NCBI GenBank assembly: GCA_963971575.1
Contig: OZ020616.1
Coordinates: forward strand, 2,004,924 to 2,068,923
DNA from: Liopterus haemorrhoidalis
Taxonomy: Eukaryota > Arthropoda > Insecta > Coleoptera > Dytiscidae
Length of the DNA: 64,000 nt
Direction: 5' to 3'
This document shows positions 41,104 to 50,928 of this stretch, piece by piece. Position numbers and translations under genes: made by a program. The notes below the pieces were generated by a model that was not told the DNA's origin, did no database searches, and saw nothing but the letters and a program-made list of their open reading frames with translations. The first letter of the stretch is position 1. Every line of letters starts with the position of its first letter.

Positions 41104-41250
41104 ATGGAAGATCCAGGCCCCAGTACTTTGAAACATAGTCGAAAATATTGTTTAGTACCGATGTGCACAAATAGTTCAAAAAGAAATCCAAAAAAACAAT
41201 TTATATCATCACCTGATGGCGAAAAACAACAGAAAAGGCGAAATTTGTAG
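41104..41250 (+). pseudogene. THAP-like zinc finger N-terminus (T1)
   Basis: From ATG the frame reads MEDPGPSTLKHSRKYCLVPM and CTNSSKRNPKKQFISSPDGE, then a TAG where the T2 consensus suggests tryptophan (W-L-E-A-M-R-R). The pattern C-x4-C, a phenylalanine and basic stretch, W about 30 residues later and a further cysteine (LYVC) fits the first part of a THAP DNA-binding domain (C-x2-4-C ... C-x2-H). The final C-x2-H half is not completed, because the coding sequence is replaced after LYVC by the head of an opposing frame. THAP domains occur at the N-terminus of P-element-type and some other eukaryotic transposases. Inactive here because of the stop. Confidence 0.55.
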
Positions 41251-41300
41251 CTGGAAGCTATGAGGCGAAATAAAACCGATATTTCAGAAAAAAGTAAACT

Positions 41301-41399
41301 TTATGTTTGTATATGGTTTTTCATATATTCCATGAGCATAAATGCATCAATGTTGGGTAAATTATCACTTTGAGCCCTAACAAAAACTTTATCTGCCAT
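41301..41399 (-). pseudogene. Start of a second, opposing gene in T1
   Basis: From ATG at 41399 the minus strand encodes MADKVFVRAQSDNLPNIDAF, then MLMEYMKNHIQT and a stop. The pattern V-F-V-R-A-x-S-x-N-L-P-x-I-D-x-x-M reminds me of the N-terminus of insect proteins that carry a SWIM zinc finger and a YqaJ-like nuclease domain and are often repeated in hemipteran genomes. That is a memory-based suggestion; only 32 residues are visible. It abuts the THAP-like frame tail to tail, and T2 has a parallel sequence, so both gene starts were present in the common ancestor of the two copies. Confidence 0.35.
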
Positions 41400-41759
41400 T
41401 TTAATAATAAATGCGTGAAAAATTGTTTAAAAACAAATACAAAACACTCGAACAATACAATATACACACGTAAAGATTATGTTGTAACTGTATCTGTGAC
41501 GTCAAACCCCAGTCGTTTGACATCACACTCAGTTGTATTTACTCGGCAACCTTCGCGCCGTGGTCGGCTTATTTAAAATTTACAATATTTTAATTAAAAA
41601 ATTTGGCTATAATATTAATTAAAATGTGATTTTTGTTTTGTTAGGTGACATAACTAACATTAACATATCAAAAAAATGTAGTTTTAAGAAAATATAAATT
41701 TTATGCGTATCCCCTATTATAGTAGAAAATAAATTTCTAATACGAATAAAAGCATTTAA

Positions 41760-41920
41760 AAATGTATCACTCGGAACTGAACCGAAAAACGAAAACCGAA
41801 AAAAACCGTTATTTTTGCCGGAACGAAAACCGGAACCGAACTGATATTTTTTTTTCTAATTGAACCGGAACAAAATCCGAAACGAAATAAATAACGGTTC
41901 GACTTAAACTTAAAAGGTAG
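41760..41920. repeat. Degenerate AACCGAA/CGGTT-rich repeat
   Basis: GAACCGAAAAACGAAAACCG, GGAACCGAAC and AACGGTTCGAC recur within 160 bp in both orientations. It resembles the subterminal repeats of a DNA transposon end, but no partner was identified. Confidence 0.4.
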
Positions 41921-42480
41921 TTCTCTTAAATATGAGTATCTCGGTTATCCGCAGTTCATATTATGTGCGCTTTGTACTTCTAGTATTCTCTGCAGTTTAA
42001 TTACCTGCACAATCTCTGATAACTATTAATTCTGTGATTATGTAGCGCTGTAAATGTTTGCTTGTTGTACACGTAACATAATAAGTTTGTTTAAGTACTA
42101 TTGTCTAACTAAAGGCATTAGCATTACAAGCGCTATAAATTTTATAGATACTGTAAATTGTCGGAGTGAAACATGTTATAGATAAACAAATGTTTGTTTC
42201 TTATACTCGCACAGTTCAAATACATTTATTTTTACGTTATGATAACAACGGGTGTAAAATTTTAATAGACTCTTGTGCAGAAGAAACCATTTCTATCTTA
42301 AGCTTGTAGTACACGATGTGATTTCTCGCTTTGAATCTCGTACGATAATTATTGCATTGCGAATTTAGTTCAGAAAAATCGGATGTAAAATTTTTGTAGT
42401 ATACCATCCAATTTTTATCGCTTTGAATCCGTACCAATTGATGCGTACTACGTCTATTTTCGTAAGCTGACAGAATTCAA
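41921..42480. other. No feature recognised
   Basis: AT-rich sequence lying between the two T elements; no motif assigned. Confidence 0.3.
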
Positions 42481-42483
42481 ATA

Positions 42484-43479
42484 ATAGGGGATAGGCATGA
42501 TTTTTTTAATTTTGTTATTATATTCTTCTTGTTGCATATAAACATAAAAAACAGTTTTGCATTTTTTTTTTTTTTTTATTTGAAGTCTTAAAAAAATCAT
42601 AAATGTAAGTAGCGCGCGAAAACAACGTGTCATGTCATACCCCTTCTAAGTGACGCAGTACACTACTAGCCTACCCAGTGTACTGCGTACAGCCTAGCCA
42701 GTGTACAGCGTGCAGCCTATACAGTCGTGAACTTATTTGCTTGTATAACTTTTATAGGTTATGTAAAGTTAGATTGATTTTAATTAAAATAAAGTTTAAT
42801 TCTATAAAAACAATTTAAACATGTTTACCGAATTAAATTTTATATTAAAATATATAAAATATGGAAGATCCAGGCCCCAGTACTTCGAAACATAGTCGAA
42901 AATATTGTTTAGTATCGATGTGCACAAATAGTTCAAATAGAAATCCAAAAAAACAATTTATATCATTACCTGATGGCGAAAAACAACAGAAAATGCGAAA
43001 ATGTGGCTGGAAGCTATGAGGCGAAATAAAACCGATATTTCAGAAAAAAGTAAACTTTATGTTTGTATATGTTTTTTCATATATTCCAAGGGCATAAATG
43101 CATCAATGTTGGGTAAATTATCACTCTGAGCCCTAACAAAATCTTTATCTGCCATTTTAATAATAAATACGTGATTGTTTAAAATTGTTTAAAAACAAAT
43201 ACAAAACTCTCGAACAATACAATATACACACGTAAAGATTATGATGTAACTGTATCTGTGACGTCAAACCCCAGTCGTTTGACGTCATACTCAGTCGTAT
43301 TTACTCGGCAACATTCGAGCCGTGGTCGGCTTATTTCAAATTTACAATATTTTAATTAAAAAAATTGGCTATAATATTAATTAAAACGTGATTTTTGTTT
43401 TGTTAGGTGACATAACTAACATTAACATATCAAAAAAATGTAGTTTTAAGGAAATATAAATTTTATGCGTATCCCCTAT
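42484..43479. mobile_element. T element, copy T2
   Basis: A 996-bp sister of T1 in the same orientation, with the same inverted ends (ATAGGGGATAGGCATG ... ATGCGTATCCCCTAT) and only scattered differences. The two are separated by about 770 bp of unrelated sequence, so they look like independent insertions, not one duplicated block. Confidence 0.82.
42861..43019 (+). pseudogene. THAP-like zinc finger N-terminus (T2)
   Basis: ATG at 42861 begins MEDPGPSTSKHSRKYCLVSM, CTNSSNRNPKKQFISLPDGE, KQQKMRK; a one-base deletion then shifts the frame and stops it at 43017-43019. Restoring the frame by inspection, the downstream codons correspond to a W-containing stretch followed by LYVC, as expected for a THAP domain. 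T1 has a different lesion at the same place (a stop codon), so the two copies decayed independently from a functional ancestor. Confidence 0.55.
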
Positions 43480-43630
43480 TGTACTTAACCTAGACGGATA
43501 GTCTACCAATTTTTGAAGACTGATAATCAGTCTTTGTTCCGTATCAGTAATTCTTCTGGATTTGCAAAACTGTACCGTTTTCTGATCTGAAGGAAATTAT
43601 TATTTTATTTATTTTTTATTATTATTATTT

Positions 43631-43795
43631 GTGTCATAGAATCCCTATAAAAAAATGGCATGCGGCCCTCGTTAGCCCAAGGGTGGAAAATTTCGGAAAA
43701 GAGTTGTGAAATTTTTAATCACTCAAAATTTTTGCGAAATTTTCCATCTTTTGAGCCGCATGCCAATTTTTTTATAGGGGCTTTATGACACAAAT
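43631..43795. repeat. 165-bp foldback
   Basis: TGTGTCATAGAATCCCTATAAA and TGGCATGCGGC on the left are matched in reverse on the right by GCCGCATGCCAAT, then TATAGGGGCTTTATGACACA. GGTGGAAAATTTCG pairs with CGAAATTTTCCATC further in. Confidence 0.75.
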
Positions 43796-44131
43796 TCTTT
43801 TCATCGGCATGCTGCATGAAAACGATGAAAATCATATATTTTTTATTACAAGATCACGTGACCGTTTGAGCCCTTTGGGACCCTGTGAATCGCATGCCTA
43901 TAATTTTTAAGACTTGAAATTTGTTTTAACTTTCTTATGATAAAAGCGCAAGCTTTCTTAAATCAGAGAAAAACAGAAAATTTGGAAAAAGTGGAAATGC
44001 AGTTTTCCATATAACCGGAAAACGTGCAGGGGTTTAGTACCCTCCTTTCCTTGTTGTCACAGGTTAAATATTCTCTCCTCCAAAAGGCTGTATGAAATCG
44101 GAGACCATAAACTGTCATGAGCTCCTGGTCT
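43796..44131. mobile_element. S foldback family, partial copy S1
   Basis: Matches the right arm of S2 (53994-54642): GTGACCGTTTGAGCCCTTTG, then TCAGAGAAAAACA, GTGCAGGGGTTTAGTACC and CTGTCATGAGCTCCTGGTCT. The left arm is replaced by the foldback at 43631-43795. Confidence 0.6.
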
Positions 44132-44141
44132 GATAAGCTTA

Positions 44142-44743
44142 TACCCTTTTCACACTAGAACTTTAAGACGAGTGAACTTAAAGTTCACCGATGTTTAATA
44201 TCGGTATGCTTTCACATTTGATGTTTAAATCTCCGGTGCTGTCATCAGCTACAGTAATTTTGTTCTTAAGTTACCGTCATGAATTTACCAGTTTTGAACT
44301 GTCTGCGCAGACGCACATTTTGAATTATTATAAACAAATATGGATATTTCATTTCATTCTACAATAAAGACAATACAATAAAGAATATATTACACCTGTA
44401 TTAACATGTAAGTCGATACATTTTATCTCAATTATTGTAGCTCTGTATTTTATTAAACACATTATTAAAATAAATAATTTTATTATAACAATAAGTATAA
44501 ACTTCTTATACCGTCGATATAATACAGTATTCTTGTTTATGATAATATAAAATGTTGACAGCACAAATTCAAGGAGTATTTTTTTATAATAGAAATTAAG
44601 TTGGTAATGCGGGCGAAGTTTAAGACGCAGATCTCTGTCTTAAACATCGCTTGTGTTTAAGCGAGGCCGTACGGTTTCACATTAGCGTTTAAAGATACAT
44701 TCACTTTAACATCCGATCTTAAAGTTCTAGTGTGAAAAGGGTA
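44142..44743. mobile_element. V element (PIF/Harbinger-like), copy V3 with TTA target duplication
   Basis: TACCCTTTTCACACTAGAAC starts at 44142 and its exact inverse ends at 44743. TTA flanks both sides (44139-44141 and 44744-44746). The 602-bp interior is an inverted copy of part of the V1 unit. No transposase. Confidence 0.85.
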
Positions 44744-44883
44744 TTACAGACGGAATCTATAAGAAACTATATGTCCATAACAACCTTTGACATATCTCAT
44801 TAAATACGACCGACTGTAGAGTACAGATTTGTCTAAAATTGCACCATTAACCAAAAATTAAAAAACCAGATTTACAAGTTCAC

Positions 44884-45015
44884 ATGGTTCCAAAAAAGTC
44901 CTTGCTAGGTATTCTGGGTAAATGGTTTAGATCTGCCATCCATAGAACTATTTTGGATGGCAACGATGATAAGCATTGTTCGAAACGAATAAAGCATGAG
45001 AAGAAGAAACGATAA
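44884..45015 (+). other. Orphan 43-codon frame of coding-like composition
   Basis: ATG at 44884 opens MVPKKSLLGILGKWFRSAIH, RTILDGNDDKHCSKRIKHEK, KKR, then TAA. The composition is more balanced than the surrounding AT-rich DNA. Further on, TTATAATTTGTACAG at about 45053-45067 looks like a splice acceptor. I do not recognise the peptide; it may be an exon, a transposon remnant or chance. Confidence 0.25.
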
Positions 45016-45282
45016 AAATTCCTTAACTTGAAAGATTCGATTTAAAATCTGTCTTATAATTTGTACAGCTGCCGAGACTTGGGAAATGATTCCCTCTGTT
45101 TCGAACGCAAGTCGAGTAAGATCTTCACTTTTTTGTTTTATCTAAATAATACAATAAGGTATAATGGACGAACTGAATCAATATAAAATATTTACAACTG
45201 GAACCTACTTAGAAACTATAAAGCTAATATAAAAAATACATATTTATGATCTAAAAATTAACTTGTTTATACAGATTTTTTT

Positions 45283-45812
45283 ACTTGCCCGACCTTAATA
45301 TATAAGGGGCAAGTATTGTAATCGCGAAAATTTTCGATGTCGAGATTTTGACGGATGACCACGTTTCATGGTCCAGGGAATCCAAAAAACCTATTTTCGA
45401 AGTGCCGTCCGTATGTGTGTGTGTGTGTGTGTGTGTGTCTGTCTGTCTGTCTGTGTGTATACACGATAACTCAAAAACGGTTTAACTTAAAGAGTTCGTT
45501 CTGGTACTAAAAAATTCTCCTATTAAATGGGAAGATCCCTATTGTTTTTTATGAAAATCGGTTGACTAGAAATGGGAGTTTACTCGTGTCGATTTTAATA
45601 TTTTTGTGAATATTTAGCAACAGAAAAATATTTCGAAAAAATGTATTGAACAAAAGTTACTATAAATGCAATAACTAATAACTTTTATTTGAGACGTTTT
45701 TTGATAAAACGAAAAATTTCGAAATTTTTTTGTAAAATTATTTAAAATTTTTCCAAGTCTCAATTTTTTCATACTTATATGTAACGTTTCCATGGTCATG
45801 ATAATTAATTCG
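45283..45812 (-). mobile_element. X-family relative, copy X4
   Basis: The minus strand carries X landmarks (ATCATGACCATGGAAACG, ATTCACAAAAATATTAAAATCGACACGAG, AAACTCCCATTTCTAG). The other end is a diverged terminus (CCCGACC, TATATAAGGGGCAAG). The tract is GTGT/CTGT on the plus strand at 45415-45455 in place of CAGA/CGGA. Confidence 0.65.
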
Positions 45813-45858
45813 TAACTAGTAAAGCAAGCCTTGGACAAAAATTTGTATAGAACATATA

Positions 45859-46152
45859 AGCAGTTCACTTTTGTAGGAACAAACTAAGAGGGAATTTTGT
45901 TTTCAATAGTTTGCACCTTTGAAGCTGTATGTCATGTTGGTATTAAAAAATGTCACTTTTTTAAAATGTCGATCCATTTGACATATGTCATAATGAAAAA
46001 TGATATCTTAATTATAATGATCATAACCTTATCAACCTAAAGTCGGTTTTACAGCGTAAGGAATATTTTTAATTGACATTTAAAGTCAGTAACACACCAT
46101 AAAAGTAACCAAAATAACCAGTTCTTGTGTGTTCTTACAAAAGTGAACAGCT
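45859..46152. mobile_element. 294-bp MITE
   Basis: AAGCAGTTCACTTTTGTAGGAAC at 45859-45880 is mirrored by GTTCTTACAAAAGTGAACAGCTT at 46131-46152. Non-coding. A palindrome around CATTTGACATATGTCAT lies near the middle. Confidence 0.7.
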
Positions 46153-46159
46153 TATAATT

Positions 46160-46910
46160 TGATGTATTTTTGAAGATTTATCTAAATATTTAATTTTTTT
46201 TTTTTTTTAGTTTACATTTTTTTTGAAATATTTTTTTTATGGGAGGGCAAGTCTAGCGGAGGTTTCCTTTCGCCACTGGTTTAATAATCTTATTGGCATA
46301 AAATGAAATTAAGGAAACTTACAAAAAAGCGCCATAAATTAAGTTGATAATTTGACCAACCTTGAATTTTCCCTGAAACAAAAAAAGAGCAATTAAAGAT
46401 AAAATCACGCTAAAAATGTTTATTTTAATTCATTTTCTAAAAATTTTCTCCCGAAGGACAGCCGCAAAGTATGGAATACATGGATAGGGGCATATATTAT
46501 TTATTTTTCGTAAAAATTAACCAGTTTGTCACTATTATGTCATCTAGGGATGGTACGGCTACTATGTAAGTTGTGCAAAAAATATATTTCATTTATGCAA
46601 CATTTGGTCAAAAACTTAATTTTTAATAATTAATTATAAGAACAATACAGAAAAGAAAATATATTTTCATGAAATAAATTTACAATTACAGTTTTAAACA
46701 ACCGGTTCACTCAAAAAAAGGGAATTCTGTACCCGGTGCGAATCACTTGAATCCCTCCAATGTTGTATTATACCAACTAATTGGAATGCAATATAACTGG
46801 CCGTATGTAAACAATTACTTTACATACTGATTAGTTAATTAGCATTCAAATAAGCGGTACACTACCCTAAATCTACAATTACAACATTTTTAAATTTCCA
46901 CATTTAAAAC
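46160..46910. other. No feature recognised
   Basis: AT-rich sequence; no motif assigned. Confidence 0.3.
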
Positions 46911-46914
46911 ATTG

Positions 46915-47175
46915 AGGCCCGGTCTTTCCACCTTCAGTTAAAGTCCCAGGTAACTATCTGACAGATAAGGTTATTTGTAACTTCATCTGCTGAATAAATG
47001 TCAATACCAGTCAGTGAATCCAATACGTCAGTCTCATTATCCGTTAGATAACTATCCGATAGATACATTTGTATAGAAAGAAGGGATGACATTTACTCAG
47101 CAGATGAAGTTACAAATAACCTGATCTGTCAGATAGTTACCTGGGACTTTATCTGAAGGTGGAAAGACCGGGCCT
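46915..47175. mobile_element. U foldback MITE, copy U2
   Basis: Has the same 261-bp length as U1 and near-identical sequence, with the loop in the opposite orientation. The arms start AGGCCCGGTCTTTCCACCTT. Confidence 0.82.
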
Positions 47176-47543
47176 AAAAAATGTGCATTCCTTAATTTTT
47201 AAGCACGCACTGTTTGTGCAATAATAATGTTAAACGTGTTATATTTTGGAAGAAAACATTTATGGCATTTTTTTGTAATAATAATTGGTGAACACTGAGA
47301 GAGAGAGAGAGAGAGAGAGCACTATAACAACAAACAGATAAAAGCATTAACAGCACAACACGAACATCAAAGACTCACTTGTGTTTCTCAGACGGAAAAT
47401 GCACATGACGACCTATCTTCGCCAACTCAAGTAATCTAAAACAGGGAATTGAACAGTCACTATCATATTTTCCGATTTACAACAAATTATACATATCAGA
47501 TAATTATTTTAATATTTCCCAAAATATTTTTAACCATTTAAGG
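47176..47543. other. Unassigned, with a (GA)n microsatellite
   Basis: About ten GA dinucleotides occupy 47299-47319. The rest has nothing recognisable. Confidence 0.5.
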
Positions 47544-47609
47544 CAGTGCTTCTCAACCTATTAGCATGGCCTGGGGCCCCCCAAATTATATAAATATTGT
47601 CTGCGGCCC

Positions 47610-47666
<57 letters not shown>

Positions 47667-48567
47667 GTATCAAGATAATGGGAACACGAGTTTTTTCGAA
47701 AAGGCGACGTTGCTCACACGTAAAAAATTTTGAACTAAAATTTATCCACAAAATTGAATGGTAGTATTGAAATTTTCAGGAAAAAACCGGAATTACAGGA
47801 TATCAAGGACAATTTCGAATTTTTAAATGGGAACGTATATCATATTGGATATCGTTGGATGGAGCTTTTCAACAACTTTTACTTAAACATTTTTTTAATA
47901 TCTTTTACGGTTGACAAAAAACTGTGATATTTTTAAATGACGATTAAATTCCCTATAACGACTTGAAAGTAAAGTATTTTTATTTTCAAGTGTTCAAAGT
48001 GCCTTCCATTTTAATTTAAACACATTCGCATCCTTACTCTTGAGTTACCTGTAGTTCGGAGAGCAATTAAAAAAATATATAATAACAAATATTGCACTTT
48101 CAAATCGTACTTCAAAGCACAACTTAAAAATACTTCAAGTATCTCCAAGGCGAACTATCGTCAGAGAAACCCATTAACCGACACATACAATTTATTTGAC
48201 CTTGATATAGTCTACTTATAGTCTGTTTCTTTTGTTAAAGCGGAACTAGATTTTCAAATCTAGTAATTTTTATCGATTAAATTAACTTTTGATCATTTTG
48301 TTTAGTAAAAGCCTATTTACTCATTATAAAGTTAGCTAGTGACAACTTAAACATTTGAAATAGCCTGTATTTTAAATTAGTTGTCAAAATAGGTATATTA
48401 AGTATAAAAATAAATAGAATATTTATTTTATTTATGTTGTGAAAGGTATATTTTTATGAATATCAATATAAGATACTCGAATTTATAAATATGAATAAAA
48501 TTTATATCTTGTATGATTTCGCGGCCCCCCGACGAAGCCTTCACGCCCCCCCGGTTGAGAAACGCTG
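47544..48567. mobile_element. 1.0-kb hAT element with 8-bp target duplication
   Basis: The ends CAGTGCTTCTCAACC and GGTTGAGAAACGCTG are inverted repeats, and ATTTAAGG at 47536-47543 is repeated at 48568-48575. GGCCCCCC-type motifs lie just inside each end. The middle contains a (TA)n tract (47613-47661) and an unclassified repeat beginning GGGTGTATCAAGATAATGGG. No transposase. Confidence 0.88.
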
Positions 48568-48575
48568 ATTTAAGG

Positions 48576-49030
48576 GATATCCAAATTAAAGTCCTCAAAA
48601 GTTTCTTGTACAAAACTAACAATTTGAATTTATAACAATCTATAGATCAAATTTTGCAACGATTTTTTACCTATTTAACAATTTATAAATTAAAAAAAAA
48701 TTAATTTTAAATAAACAAATGGCAAATTTGACGTCATTTTGTAAACCAAGCAACGCATATTTGAGAACGATGCTGCAAATTGCTATAGATTAATTCCTAA
48801 TTTCCTAACACCAAAAAATTATGCCGCAAGATCCTAATCCACTTGCGATAAAACCGAATACATCCAACCGACTGCGTCACTTTTGTGTTAGAAATAAAGA
48901 AGCTATTAAATATTTATTTATTATCTGTCTCATTTTGTAATACGGAACTAACAGTGAAAGTTCATTTTTTATGTTGTATATTGACAATACATTTATAATA
49001 TTGTCATAGTATTGGTGCACACGGATACGC
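48576..49030. repeat. R-related repeat and unassigned sequence
   Basis: From 48590, TCCTCAAAAGTTTCTTGTAC and AAAACTAACAATTTG, then AACCAAGCAACGCATATTTG, parallel the left part of the R element at 55243-55951. The rest is unassigned. Confidence 0.45.
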
Positions 49031-49033
49031 CAA

Positions 49034-50260
49034 TCGGCCCAATTCTGTAAGCAAGTTACTACAAAAAAGTTACAATAAAAGTTGCTAAATACAAGGTCAG
49101 TAACTTTTTTAGCAACTTTCACGAAATCCGTATTCTGTAAGAAAAAAGTTACTATGAAATTAGTAACTAGTTGCTAAAAAAGTTATTATGGATAACAACT
49201 AACAGAAAGCAGTTGCTACACTTAGTAACTTCAAAATAACTTGTTAAAATCGTGAAAAATCGCAATTTTTCTGTTTAATAATGAATTATTTCAAGCATTT
49301 TACAATGAAGGGCACATAGAGACTATAATTATAGAAGTATTTTCATTTTATTTTCTGTATAGCACAAAATTCTTCGAGTTCTTTATTTCAATTTCTATAT
49401 ATATATTTTTTTTTTGTTGATTTACATTTGTTTTATAATGGTATAACAGTACAATATTTTTTAAATGTATTAACTACGACTGTCAATAGAAGCCGCGCAC
49501 ACAAGGGGGTGGTCGACGAGTTCAGACCCCCTCCCCCAAGGATTTGAAAAATCAAATCTTATTTAATAAAAACTAAGCGATTGCAAATAAGATTCACATT
49601 TTTTATTATTAAAAATTAAATTATAATCAAAATTAAATTAATATATAAACCCAGTCCTCTCCATAAAAACACAACAATACATTTGTATTATATTACAGAT
49701 ATTTTTTTGAAATGGACCCTTCCCAGATCAATGTTTTAAGTGCGCGCCTGTTCAATGGCTATCCGAACTTCTTTAACTGTATTTCACGCAATTCATTTAA
49801 ATTTGGACTATAACTTGCACCACCACATAGAAAACAGTAACCACATAGCACATCACCACAGCACCACCACTCGTTCCTGCAATTATTTTTTAAACACTCG
49901 TATCACCGACCATGACCGGGTTATTTGCCAGGAAATTCAACAGAATTTCCATCTGTTTGCAATTCTTTTTCTGATTTTGTTTATAAAACATTTTTCGTTT
50001 AACTTCAGAAACTCACAACATAGCTGTCAAACTCAATTAAAAACGAATACCTCGCCTGCGCAGAACGAAATATGCTTCTAGCTTCACGGTTCTTTGTAGC
50101 AACGTTACTATATATAACTTGTTATAAGAACGTTGCTTGTGCTTATGCTTGGAGAATACCAATTGTTTGGCGATTGATAAGAAAGTTACTATAAAAGTTA
50201 TTTCGTAGCAACGTTACTCAGTAGCAACTTACCTAGTAACTTTTTACAGAATCGGGCCGA
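49034..50260. mobile_element. Z MITE, copy Z3
   Basis: TCGGCCCAATTCTGTAA at 49034 and (reversed) TCGGCCCGATTCTGTAA ending at 50260 are 17-bp inverted repeats with one mismatch. The 1227-bp interior is nearly identical to Z1 and Z2. No clear target duplication was found. Confidence 0.88.
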
Positions 50261-50610
50261 ATGTCTGTTTACACCACAACAGTCACCAAAGTAACCAGAT
50301 CTAGTTTCGTATTACAAATTGAGACGGATTATACAAATTTATATCTGTCAGTACGACAGCAAATAAAACAAACATATGAACCCAAAGTCGCATTAGTTTT
50401 TCCTATCTATTTTATCGTTTATAGGTAGATTCATTTATTGTGATCATTAGTGTACACAGAATAAATTTTGAAACATTATTTATAATAACTATTCAAATAC
50501 AATTACAATTAAACCAATAAAAACAAATAAAAGATAATGAAAAAATCAAAAAAAATACAATTACTTATTTTTTATATTTTCCCAATTATTCACATTCCAT
50601 TTCTTATTTT
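50261..50610. other. No feature recognised
   Basis: AT-rich sequence with no assigned feature. Confidence 0.3.
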
Positions 50611-50751
50611 TCAAAATTTTTTTAGCCAGTCCTGACCCTCCCCGTTCTCATTTAAGATCTCTAGTGCGTTTCGCGTGTTTGGATTGAATTTTGGACCGTT
50701 AAAGAGCATCAGTGGCAAATAATTTCTGTACCAAGATTTAAGAAAAATCAT
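50611..50751 (-). other. Orphan 46-codon frame of coding-like composition
   Basis: From ATG at 50751 the minus strand encodes MIFLKSWYRNYLPLMLFNGP, KFNPNTRNALEILNENGEGQ, DWLKKF, then TGA. The codons are GC-richer than the flanks, and the peptide has the mixed polar and aromatic character of real protein. No family comes to mind. It could be the last exon of a gene or a relic of an unrecognised element. Confidence 0.3.
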
Positions 50752-50928
50752 TACAGGTTCTCAATTTCTTAACATATTATTTTATAAATAAGAATATTTG
50801 AATAAATTTTGAAACAATTATCTTTAAATTATTTTATAAATAAGAATATTTGAATAAATTTTGAAAAAATTATCTTTAAATCATTTGACTTTTTATTTTA
50901 TGTATGGTGTACTTATAACGGTAATGTA

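Larger units (their letters stand above)
40731..41717. mobile_element. T element, copy T1
   Basis: The 987-bp unit starts ATAGGGGATAGGCATGAT and ends ATGCGTATCCCCTAT, imperfect 15-bp inverted repeats. The interior is near-identical to T2 (42484-43479). It carries a THAP-like start on the plus strand and another gene's start on the minus strand, and also GTGACGCAGTACACTACTAG-type motifs. The target duplication is unresolved. Confidence 0.8.
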
